Assembly: GCA_012522855.1 (NCBI GenBank)
Contig: JAAYJQ010000004.1
Coordinates: forward strand, 1 to 54,022
DNA: 54,022 nt
Direction of reading: 5' to 3'
Source of the DNA: Bacteroidales bacterium
GTDB taxonomy: Bacteria; Bacteroidota; Bacteroidia; Bacteroidales; UBA932
Part shown: positions 25,300 to 33,048 of the stretch, piece by piece
Layout: every line of letters starts with the position of its first letter
Numbering within the stretch: the first letter of the stretch is position 1
Program-made: the position numbers and the translations under genes
Notes under the pieces: generated by a model
The model's database searches: none
What the model was told of the DNA's origin: nothing
Seen by the model: only the letters and a program-made list of their open reading frames with translations

Positions 25300-25334
25300 A
25301 TGCAAAAACCATCAAAATTTGATTGTTTTTGCAT
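25300..25334. promoter_or_regulatory. 35-bp palindromic operator of abiE
   Basis: ATGCAAAAACCATCAAA (25300-25316) and its near-perfect inverted complement TTTGATTGTTTTTGCAT (25318-25334) meet with a one-base centre, one mismatch pair in 17. It lies at the predicted transcription start and 18 bp before the antitoxin ATG. AbiEi antitoxins are known to bind inverted repeats and repress their own operon, which this fits. Confidence 0.8.
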
Positions 25335-25352
25335 ATAATTAACAATTTAATC

Positions 25353-26171
25353 ATGATGGAAGATATCGAAATTCTACAGGATTGGGTGACCGCAAGAATG
25401 ATTAGGGGGCAGTACATCTTCACGAAGGAGGATGTGCGGGCTATCGGTTTACCTATATCAGACGATGCGCTCATCAACAGTCTTGTGCGTATGAGAAAGC
25501 GTGGGGTGATCATGTCGCCTTGGCAGAATTTCTACGTGACCATACCAACAGAATACAAGCTGAAGGGTGTGGTGCCGCCTTCGTTCTATATGGACAGACT
25601 GATGAAGTTTATGGGGCGTGATTACTATGTGGCTCTGCTGACGGCAGCAGCCTTTGAGGGGGCAGGTCATCAGCGGACGATGGTGTTCCAGACGATGGTG
25701 AATGGTAGTTGCATTCGTTCGGGCGTAAAGAACGGTACGCGTTTGGAATTTACTTTGAGGAAGAATCTGCCCATGCAATTTGTGCATCAAGTGAAGACGC
25801 AATCGGGCTATATGAATGTGGCCGACGCAGAACTGACAGCATTGGACATCGTTGCCGAGGAGAAGAAGGTGGGTGGATTGAGTCGTGCAACGGAGGTGCT
25901 GATTGAGTTAGCCGAAAGGATGAAGCTTGGCGAGAGTAAGTTGCCACTGCTGGAGTATTTCACGGCTGCTGTGATTCAGCGTTTGGGTTATCTGCTGGAT
26001 TATATCGAAGAAACGGATTTGGCGGATGCTCTGTATGGCCTGCTGATGAAGACGGGCAAGACGTTCCGCAAGGTGCCTTTGAAGCAGTCGATGCCGGTGA
26101 GCAAGAATATGCCGGTGAACGAGCGTTGGAAGGTGATCGAGAATTATGAACTTGAAATTGACGAAATATGA
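25353..26171 (+). CDS. type IV antitoxin AbiEi
   Basis: About 272 residues. The N-terminal winged helix (ILQDWVTARMIRGQYIFTKEDVRAIGLPISDDALINSLVRMRKRGVI) is followed by the AbiEi C-terminal domain (YMDRLMKFMGRDYYVALLTAAAFEGAGHQ). It represses the operon and counters the AbiEii toxin without stable complex formation (type IV). The ATG at 25353 (or 25356) follows AACAATTTAATC. It overlaps the toxin gene by 4 bp. Confidence 0.9.
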   Translation: MMEDIEILQDWVTARMIRGQYIFTKEDVRAIGLPISDDALINSLVRMRKRGVIMSPWQNFYVTIPTEYKLKGVVPPSFYMDRLMKFMGRDYYVALLTAAAFEGAGHQRTMVFQTMVNGSCIRSGVKNGTRLEFTLRKNLPMQFVHQVKTQSGYMNVADAELTALDIVAEEKKVGGLSRATEVLIELAERMKLGESKLPLLEYFTAAVIQRLGYLLDYIEETDLADALYGLLMKTGKTFRKVPLKQSMPVSKNMPVNERWKVIENYELEIDEI

Positions 26172-26974
26172 TACCAGAATACTTTATACAAGAGTGGCAT
26201 GACAAAGCACCGTGGCAAGAGCCCTTCATGATAGAGCAGGACCTTATCATCTGCAAGGCATTGGTGTGTATCTTCAGCGATGAGTTCTTAGCTTCACAAC
26301 TGGCTTTCCGAGGTGGTACGGCTTTGCATAAGTTGCACCTGCTGCCACAGTCAAGATACAGTGAAGACATCGACCTTGTGCAGATAAATCCGGGGCCTAT
26401 CAAGCCGATTCTTTTCCGTCTGGGTGAGGTGCTCGACTGGATGCCCGATCGTGTGACTATACCGAAGCGATACAACAATACGATGCTGTTCCGAATGGAG
26501 AGTGAGGTGCCGCCAGTACAGCCTATCCGCCTGAAAGTGGAGATCAACTGCATGGAGCATTTCAACGTGTTGGGGCTAGACAAGGTGCCGTTCGAAGTAG
26601 ATAACTCTTGGTTCAATGGTAAGTGCGAGTTGACAACCTACAAGCTGGATGAGCTAGTGGGCACTAAGCTTCGTGCGCTATACCAGCGCAAGAAGGGTCG
26701 CGATCTACTGGACTTACAGTTAGCAATTCAGAGTGGCAAACTCGATGTGGAACGTGTACTGGAGTGTTACAACCGCTACATGGAGTTCGTTGTGGAAAAG
26801 GCACCAACCTATAAGCAGTTCGTGCAGAACATGGAGATGAAGTTGCAAGATCCAGAGTTCCTTTGCGATACTGGTATCCTCCTCCGAGAAGATGCGACCC
26901 ACTTTGACCCCCAACCCGCCTGGGAACTGGTGAAAAGGACGTTTGTGGACAGGATGCCGGGGAAGAGGGAGTAG
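26168..26974 (+). CDS. AbiEii/AbiGii-family nucleotidyltransferase toxin
   Basis: 268 residues. The nucleotidyltransferase signature FRGGTALHKLHLLPQSRYSEDIDLV carries the GGT/S and SEDID active-site motifs, and KLDELVGTKLRALYQRKKGRDLLDL is the conserved C-terminal block. AbiEii toxins transfer nucleotides (reported onto tRNA in relatives) and stop growth, often aborting phage infection. Its ATGA start overlaps the antitoxin stop. Confidence 0.92.
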   Translation: MIPEYFIQEWHDKAPWQEPFMIEQDLIICKALVCIFSDEFLASQLAFRGGTALHKLHLLPQSRYSEDIDLVQINPGPIKPILFRLGEVLDWMPDRVTIPKRYNNTMLFRMESEVPPVQPIRLKVEINCMEHFNVLGLDKVPFEVDNSWFNGKCELTTYKLDELVGTKLRALYQRKKGRDLLDLQLAIQSGKLDVERVLECYNRYMEFVVEKAPTYKQFVQNMEMKLQDPEFLCDTGILLREDATHFDPQPAWELVKRTFVDRMPGKRE

Positions 26975-27084
26975 CTCTATTGCGAGATTCTGTTTCATGT
27001 CACAAATATTTACGACAAGGATATTAACTAGTTTTGAGGTAATAGTTAACACCTAACATCTAACACCTAATAATCGCTTTCATT

Positions 27085-27228
27085 ATGACAATTCAAGAAG
27101 ATCTAAATTCCTTCGGAATAGCTGATATAAAAGGCTTTGACGACCATGAAGTGATTGCAGCATTACCGTCTGTTGATGCAGAGGAGAAGGAAAAGTCTGC
27201 TTTTACCTTCCTATACATTAGCTTTTAA
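27085..27228 (+). CDS. 47-residue hypothetical protein
   Basis: An open frame from ATG at 27085 to TAA encodes MTIQEDLNSFGIADIKGFDD and a further 27 residues; it is acidic, with no membrane segment. It fills the only gap between the AbiE toxin and the 1070-residue protein. It may be a small leader gene, an antidote, or the N-terminal stub of a deleted gene. Codon use is like its AT-richer neighbours. The 110 bp before it contain short TAACACCTAA repeats. Confidence 0.45.
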   Translation: MTIQEDLNSFGIADIKGFDDHEVIAALPSVDAEEKEKSAFTFLYISF

Positions 27229-27295
27229 ATTGGCTCTGCTCACTTCTTTGAAGCCAGCTCTACAGTTTCAAACAATTAATTAAGGTATCAGTTCA

Positions 27296-30200
27296 ATGGA
27301 ATCAACCATCAAAAACATATTAGGCATTAAAGTCGATTTGAAGGATGTCAGAAATCCTTTTAAATTGTACCGAAAAATGCGTCCATACTACTTCTCAGAT
27401 TCTCGTGCCAATCATGAAATGACTCCAGAACTGTTTGAGTTTACGATGAGCAAGCTCTCTACCGACATGAAGCAGGATCTGTTCGAAGATCTGACGCGAC
27501 AAATGGTTTGCAAACTCATTACTCCTAATTTGATTCCTCAAACAGGACCAACAGGTGGTGGCGATGGTAAAACGGATATAGAAACACATCCAGTAGATGA
27601 GGAAATATCCGACAAATGGTATTATGCTGACGCTTGTAAAGGCAACCAGAAGTGGGCTTTTGCTATCAGCTGCAAATCCGAATGGAAGCCAAAAATAGAG
27701 AGTGACGTCAAGAAGATTGTTAACACAAAAAGAGGTTTCAACAAGATCTTTTTTTGCACGAACCAAACTGTATCTTCAAAGAACAAAGCTGACTTATTCG
27801 ACAAATACAAGAAGGCGTACAATGTTGAGGTAACAATCCTCGACCTGAACTGGTATAAGCAATCCGTATATGAAAACGGATGCTACAATATAGCCATCAA
27901 ATCACTTAACCTGAGTGGACAACTTCAGGAAAAAGTTGAGGAAGGCCCAAACGATAAAGCAAGGCGTAAAGAGCTCAACGAGATAGACGAGAGGATACAA
28001 TCAACCACCGTAAGCGAAGCGCTAAACACATCATACGTTGAGGATCTTCTGAATGCAGCCATCTTATGTAGAGAGTTGGAAGAACCTAAGAACACAATAA
28101 ACAGTCGTTTCGCTTTAGCATTGGAGCAAGCTAAACTCCATGGTACAAAGCAACAGGTTTTCAATGTCATCTACCAAAAGGCTTGGACGGCATTCTATTG
28201 GTACGAGGATGCCGATGCAATGTTTGCGCGATATCTCGAATTGAAGGAGATATTAAATCAGGAGATCAATACAGCACGTGTTGAAAAACTGTATAACCTT
28301 CGCAACTTGATCACAACATCCGTTGATTGCAAGCTCTTCAAAACAGAGCCTGATATAGCAAAAGAAAATGAGTATTGGCAGTCTTTGTACGATAGTCTGT
28401 CAAAGGATTCTGTACACCAAAGTTCCTTCTTGTATCTAAGGATTTGCACCTTAGAGTCAAAGCTGTTTAAGGAACTCCGTGCATCTGAGGATATAGAGGA
28501 CACTTTGCTCCAGCTTAATGAAGCAATACAGAGTTCTGTTGCACATATTGATATTCCTTTTGATACTCATGCTCTTATCCTCAACCAAGCAGGAGCGTTA
28601 ATTGGTAACAACCCTATTTATGAGGGAATCGTTGATACGATAGCTGAGATAAATAGCAAAATGAAGTCTGAGATAGCCTCTGCCGAGATTCATTACGACC
28701 GAGGTGTACAAAATTTGAATCAAAAAGAATTCCAGCTTGCCCTCAAGCATTTTGGTAAATGCATTATATTATATCAGAAAGAAGCCACCAAGGGTAACCT
28801 TGTGCAGGCATCTGCTATGCTGGCAATGTCTTACCAAGGTTTGGATCTGATGTATAGTGCAAAGGTTCTTTTTGTCAAGACCTTATCGCTCCTTTTCCAC
28901 AAGACGGAAACAGAAGGCGCATTTGATCATATTATTGTAACTGTTCTATTTGAGCTCTGCAGACTAGAACTGAAGGTTGGTCAACTGAACTCCTTCTTCA
29001 ATTGGTTCTCTATGCTTGAGATGATGGTTGGTGCTCATCCATCGTTTGCAGATAATTCATATAACGAGCAAAGGGTTGAACTCGATTCAATACTTGCTAC
29101 AATTATCTTGTCCTCAACACCGGATAATACACAATGGGAGTTATTACCCTCTCTATGTGAAGTCTTCGGATTATGTGTTTCTAAGGATGCTGCACTTTAC
29201 ACCTTAGACTACCAAGACGAACTGAGCTCAGAGTTTAAAGACAACCTCATGAAAGATAAGGATTGGAAGGACAGAATAGTTCAAATGTCAAAGTCCGGTA
29301 TATCCCTTTTCCCTTTATCTTTCTCATCAAAGGACATGAGCGAGATTGAAACTCTTATATCTGGTTGTCATATAAAGGCCAATTTTAGAGGTGATATGCG
29401 CATCCAAGCCTATGCTGAAATGTTCTTGGCGTTCTTAGAAACATATATGGCTACCATGACTCAGTCAGATATGGCTGTTACCACACCTGAGATTCGTCTT
29501 AATATAAAGGTTAAAACATCCGGAAAAACAGAAGTCAAGAAGGGCGGTAGAACAAACGAATACACGATTAAGATTAATCAAAAGACAGCCAGCGATCAGG
29601 AGATATGGAATACTGCTGCACACCTGTTAGCAAACTTCCTTACACAGAACTCTATGACAAAAGACATAGATGCTCTGTTCAAGAAAAAGGAAACAGAAGA
29701 CAATATTGGTGAGCGACTGGCTATACTCGGTAATTACCATCGAGAATTCAAACTCAGCTTCCTGCTTGATTATCGAAGTTATCTTGAACTCTGGTGGAAT
29801 AAGGATATGAAAAAGTATCCAGTTAAGACCCAGAGCAGCAGTTCGCAATATCAGGCAAAGGGTAAACAGGCGACTCAGATTATTACCGATCTTTTTGACT
29901 ATCCGTTATGGGATAAGGCTAAGTGGTCAGGTTGTGGTTACATGATGGCTTATGATGGTTCGAAGCCAGCTATCTTGATTCTGCTTTACAAAGACTTCAA
30001 ATATGCTCAAAAAATATTCGAGAAATGGGAAGAAGATTTTCGTGCAAAGAAACTCAATCTGAAGCTTACCTTCATAACCGGAGTTGATGCAGAGCATCCA
30101 AAGTGGTACAAAGTAATTATTGCTCCCGACATGGAGAAAGTCTTAGAGGCTGATGAAAACAAGTACTCAAGGTCTGTTGTTGCAACCTCTCGATTCCATC

Positions 30201-30508
30201 TGATGCAATCAACAGATGATACCAATATGCGGATGTTCAAAGCATTATATTCCAAGTTCCATTATGCCGGCATCACGGCAACCGAGATTTCTAACAACCA
30301 GATGTCGTCAGATCCCAACAAGAAATACCCACGTGTGATCCCTGTTACTAACATAGATTTCCGTGAGGCATGGACTATTGGTGAAAATGATCCTAATTCC
30401 ATAGCTATACTTCCTTCTGATAATCCAATCATTCCTGAAGGAAAAGAAGGAGAAGCTCCAGTGTTGAAACTCATTGAAACAAAGAAACAGAGGTATGGAA
30501 AAATATGA
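27296..30508 (+). CDS. 1070-residue PD-(D/E)xK-like nuclease protein, candidate defence gene
   Basis: I do not recognise a named family. Residues 83-135 read like an Mrr/restriction-endonuclease core: GPTGGGDGKTDIET with Asp90/Asp94, then WAFAISCKSEWK with Lys127, followed by a DVKKIV helix and the strand KIFFCTNQ. Residues about 230-700 are helical, with TPR-like pairs such as ASAEIHYDRGVQNLNQKEFQLALKHFGKC. The C-terminal 350 residues are mixed alpha/beta. A nuclease head on a repeat scaffold downstream of a toxin-antitoxin pair and beside a helicase fragment suggests an antiphage effector. No signal peptide. It overlaps the next gene by 14 bp. Confidence 0.7.
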   Translation: MESTIKNILGIKVDLKDVRNPFKLYRKMRPYYFSDSRANHEMTPELFEFTMSKLSTDMKQDLFEDLTRQMVCKLITPNLIPQTGPTGGGDGKTDIETHPVDEEISDKWYYADACKGNQKWAFAISCKSEWKPKIESDVKKIVNTKRGFNKIFFCTNQTVSSKNKADLFDKYKKAYNVEVTILDLNWYKQSVYENGCYNIAIKSLNLSGQLQEKVEEGPNDKARRKELNEIDERIQSTTVSEALNTSYVEDLLNAAILCRELEEPKNTINSRFALALEQAKLHGTKQQVFNVIYQKAWTAFYWYEDADAMFARYLELKEILNQEINTARVEKLYNLRNLITTSVDCKLFKTEPDIAKENEYWQSLYDSLSKDSVHQSSFLYLRICTLESKLFKELRASEDIEDTLLQLNEAIQSSVAHIDIPFDTHALILNQAGALIGNNPIYEGIVDTIAEINSKMKSEIASAEIHYDRGVQNLNQKEFQLALKHFGKCIILYQKEATKGNLVQASAMLAMSYQGLDLMYSAKVLFVKTLSLLFHKTETEGAFDHIIVTVLFELCRLELKVGQLNSFFNWFSMLEMMVGAHPSFADNSYNEQRVELDSILATIILSSTPDNTQWELLPSLCEVFGLCVSKDAALYTLDYQDELSSEFKDNLMKDKDWKDRIVQMSKSGISLFPLSFSSKDMSEIETLISGCHIKANFRGDMRIQAYAEMFLAFLETYMATMTQSDMAVTTPEIRLNIKVKTSGKTEVKKGGRTNEYTIKINQKTASDQEIWNTAAHLLANFLTQNSMTKDIDALFKKKETEDNIGERLAILGNYHREFKLSFLLDYRSYLELWWNKDMKKYPVKTQSSSSQYQAKGKQATQIITDLFDYPLWDKAKWSGCGYMMAYDGSKPAILILLYKDFKYAQKIFEKWEEDFRAKKLNLKLTFITGVDAEHPKWYKVIIAPDMEKVLEADENKYSRSVVATSRFHLMQSTDDTNMRMFKALYSKFHYAGITATEISNNQMSSDPNKKYPRVIPVTNIDFREAWTIGENDPNSIAILPSDNPIIPEGKEGEAPVLKLIETKKQRYGKI

Positions 30509-30845
30509 TGACTTCCTTGCATACATTGGTAAAAATACGGTAGTCCCGCAAATAACAGACTTTAGTTTCTTGCCAGAGACTGCTGCGATCATCTATTCGA
30601 AGATCAAAGACCGCTACCCCATCGTATTGACCAGAGATATGGCAAAAACGCGTGCCTGGTTGCGTAAGCAGGCGCGCGGCACACAGCGCACGGGTGTGCT
30701 TGTGACTAAGGCGGCAGCCCGCTTCAAACCGCTGGCTGTGGATATCCTCGAGAAAGGTGACGAGAATGCCGTGCACTGGTTTCTTGAGGACAAGAATGAT
30801 ATTCGTTCCTCCAATTTCCTCGAGGATACGGCTAACGGAGGGTAG
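30495..30845 (+). pseudogene. truncated DUF2075-type helicase gene
   Basis: About 116 residues. YPIVLTRDMAKTRAWLRKQARGTQRTGVL and VHWFLEDKNDIRSSNFLEDTA match the late conserved part of DUF2075 helicases. The Walker A region that should come first is missing, and so is the LEDxATEFxxQGLE continuation, because an IS inverted repeat starts at 30841 and supplies the stop codon. The ATG at 30495 overlaps the upstream nuclease-like gene by 14 bp, so the two were probably an operon. It is likely non-functional. Confidence 0.7.
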
Positions 30846-30960
30846 TGTTTCAAAAAGTGTGTCCAGACCGCAGTCTGCAATTTAAAGAACGTTCAAAGTT
30901 ACATCAATTTTCCTGTCCTGCAAGGAGACCGGCTCCTCAATGAGTTTCTTATTCTCCTTT

Positions 30961-31533
30961 TCACGTTGTTTCGGAGGGAAAGAGAGTCCTGTCTTCCCTG
31001 ATCCTCGGGATCACCCGGCCGTAAGACTCCTTGTCCATCGCCGTCTTTCCCATCAGGACGATGACCGAGTCCTCGTCCGGCATCGCGCCGCGCATGCGGG
31101 TGACCCTGCGGAAGTCCTTTTGGAGCCGTTCGATCCAGTTCGTCGTGTATATCATCGGCTGGATCCGAGGGGCGTAGTTCAGGTACGTGAAGTAAAATGC
31201 GATGTCCTCGTCGTCCGCCAGGGCGCGGATGCCGCGGTAGTCCTTGCCCCACTTCAGGCACATGTCCTTCCATGCCCGGATACCCTGTTCGATTGTATAA
31301 TTCTTGTCCCCGGTCCTGAACACCTCCCGCATGTCATCCGCAAGCGCTTTCTTGTCCCCGTGGCGCACACGGGCCATCATGCCGCGCTTGAGATGCGTCG
31401 TGCAGCGCTGGAAGGCCGCCCCGGGGAACTTCTCGCCGATAATGGCGTCCAGACCGCGATGAAGCCACACGTCCACCTCCTTGCGGATATAGTTGATCAT
31501 CCTGGAGATGCTCGACTTGCTGTAGTTGTAAAC
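30961..31533 (-). pseudogene. IS256-family transposase, C-terminal fragment
   Basis: About 190 residues with the Mutator/IS256 blocks FPGAAFQRCTTHLKRGMM, the catalytic-Glu region IYTTNWIERLQKDFRRVTRMRGAMPDEDSV, and LMGKTAMDKES. The frame opens into unrelated sequence upstream of about 31533, where the IS21-like end begins. The N-terminal DDE residues are absent. Confidence 0.82.
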
Positions 31534-31539
31534 GGAATT

Positions 31540-31690
31540 GAGAAATGCAGCAAAAATGGTAACGGGAGTACAACAAAAATAGCAACAACAGTACATCAAA
31601 ATCGGTAACAAGCGTGCAGCAAAAACGGTAACAGTAATGCAGCAATCCTGAATTATTAACCGACCTTTGGCGCATAACTTTCAGCAAAGG
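31540..31690. mobile_element. IS21-type terminal region
   Basis: Several GGTAAC-bearing repeats (AATGGTAACGGG, AATCGGTAACAAG, AACGGTAACAG), each with a nearby GCAGCAAAAA- or ACAACAAAAA-like word, resemble the multiple transposase-binding repeats at IS21 ends. They directly precede an istA start. Confidence 0.6.
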
Positions 31691-31694
31691 TGTT

Positions 31695-31958
31695 ATGACG
31701 ACAAAGGACTACAAAGCACTCAGTCGGCTGATTATGTACGACAAGATCAAGAGGTTCTACGAAGAGGACCACCAATCCATCCGCTGGATAGCCAGAGAAT
31801 TGAAACTAAACTTCAGGATTGTCAAGAAGTACCTGGAGATGGACCGGAGAGAGTTCGAGCGGTTCTCGGACACAGTTATCAACAGGGGGCATATCCTTGA
31901 CCCTTACAGAGACTTCATCGTCGGGCGTCTAAGCCGGTACCAAGTCCCGAGGTACTGA
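31695..31958 (+). pseudogene. IS21 transposase IstA, N-terminal fragment
   Basis: 87 residues: an HTH (IKRFYEEDHQSIRWIARELKLNFRIVKKYLEM) followed by DRREFERFSDTVINRGHILDPYRDFIVGRL, as in IstA N-termini. It stops at VPRY, long before the DDE core. No istB is present. Confidence 0.78.
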
Positions 31959-32107
31959 GCAGCACTTCCTTCAATTCTAGGCTTTTATGCAATAAATCTT
32001 CCAAAACGCATTGGGTGTCACTGGTCATTTCCTCCAGCCATTTCGGAGAGACTTGGCGCAAAAAATACTTCAAGATCATAAGACCAGACGCCAGCATATG
32101 GGATTGG
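31839..32107. repeat. ~270-bp block, copy 1 of 2
   Basis: From ATGGACCGGAGAGAGTTCGA through the istA stop to the CCAGCATATGGGATTGGCT boundary. It recurs at 34139-34407 with about 5% differences by eye. The right half, read on the minus strand, is open for about 60 codons (ILKYFLRQVSPKWLEEMTSD), a fragment of an unknown protein. Confidence 0.82.
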
Positions 32108-32398
32108 CTGCCGCCCGGAAGAGCATCCCAGGACCGGAAATGCGGGAATACGGGCTTGGGTGGGGGCAAAAAAGCCGAGCCAGGACCGGAAACACGGGGA
32201 TCCGGGCTTGGCAAGGGGCTGGAGAGGCGTGCCAGGACTGGAATCGCGGGAAACCGGTCTTGGGTGGGGGCCGGAAGGACATCCCAGGACCGGAAATGCG
32301 GGAATACGGGCTTGGGTGGGGGCAAAAAAGCCGGCCCAAGACCAAAATCACAGGAAACCGGTCCTGGCTGACACCGGCTACTCCCAGAACTATTCGGA
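32104..32398. repeat. 52-bp GC-rich repeat array, upstream of copy E
   Basis: About five units, starting GGCTGCCGCCCGGAAGAGCA and including ATCCGGGCTTGGCAAGGGGC; the last one degenerates to CGGTCCTGGCTGACACCGGC before the hairpin. Confidence 0.87.
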
Positions 32399-32546
32399 TT
32401 TACAAAGTGCGGGCACGCTGATCCAGCTCCCAGGGCTGTACAGGGCATATGAGCGTGAAAGATCAGTCAAAATATTCGCCCTCTTTTCACACCGATCGGC
32501 CTCCCAGGCCTCTCCAAGAACGATTGCCGTGCCCAGGTTTTGTAAA
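32399..32546 (+). repeat. hairpin element, type I, copy E
   Basis: 148 bp. Ends are TTTACAAAGTGCGGGCACG and CGTGCCCAGGTTTTGTAAA, with internal GTGAAA...TTTCAC and GGCCTCCCAGGCC stems. It abuts the AT-rich repeat on the right instead of the usual TTCCGAAGG flank. Confidence 0.88.
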
Positions 32547-32555
32547 TCCCTGCAA

Positions 32556-32690
32556 TTACAAAACCTATGGATACCTTTGGTATCTTTGGCTAAAATGTAC
32601 ATTTTACTTTGCCAAAATTTGTACATTCTTCTTTGCCAAAAATGTCGATTCAAAGTTACTTGTTACGCCGTTCCCCTTGTTGCGGCCTTC
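32556..32690. repeat. AT-rich ~135-bp repeat, copy 2
   Basis: Matches 25074-25209 from TTACAAAA.CTATGGATACC to CCTTGTTGCGGCCTTC. The right end overlaps the coding sequence of the IS256 N-terminal fragment. Confidence 0.8.
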
Positions 32691-32828
32691 CCACTCGCGA
32701 AAGAACTCGTCCCGGTCCGCCACCATCAGGCTCTCCAACATGATCTCAAGAAGGTCATGAAGACCATTTTCTTTCTCGGCATGCTTGCACATGACCGCAG
32801 AAAGTTGTTCCTTTGTGAAAGTGATCAT
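32667..32828 (-). pseudogene. IS256-family transposase, N-terminal fragment
   Basis: 54 residues beginning MITFTKEQLSAVMCKHAEKE and running through LLEIMLESLMVADRDEFFREWEGRNKGNG, the usual Mutator-family start. After NKGNG the frame enters the AT-rich repeat and stops. The matching C-terminal piece is 1.1 kb away at 30961-31533. Confidence 0.75.
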
Positions 32829-32993
32829 AAGTCTGTATTTTTAAAGTTGAACTTTGATTGTTCTATTAACGCACTTTAAATTTACAGACTTTTTCTGTTC
32901 ACCTAACCGGACACACTTTTTGAAACACTACCGAGCTTAATGCCTGAAAAGATTGTTTTCTGCATTATTTCTCGGATAAATTGTGCAGAAAAG

Positions 32994-33024
32994 TTGTGTT
33001 TTGGGCAGAAATCAATTAATTTTG
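32994..33024 (+). promoter_or_regulatory. Bacteroidota promoter for the second fic gene
   Basis: TTG (32994-32996), a 20-bp spacer and TAATTTTG (33017-33024), 25 bp upstream of the ATG at 33049. Confidence 0.7.
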
Positions 33025-33048
33025 CGGCATCTGATTGAAGTTATCAGT

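Larger units (their letters stand above)
30841..32932. mobile_element. IS256-family element, interrupted and internally deleted
   Basis: Terminal inverted repeats GGTAGTGTTTCAAAAAGTGT(GTCC) at 30841-30864 and its exact complement at 32909-32932. Inside, on the minus strand, the transposase survives only as an N-terminal piece (32667-32828) and a C-terminal piece (30961-31533). Between them lie an IS21 end, a 270-bp duplicated block, a 52-bp array, hairpin copy E and the AT-rich repeat. I found no target duplication at the two ends. Confidence 0.75.

Noticed and set aside
30841..32932. Target-site duplication of the IS256-type element
   Set aside because: Compared the bases outside both inverted repeats (ctaacgga and gagcttaa) and found no matching direct repeat.
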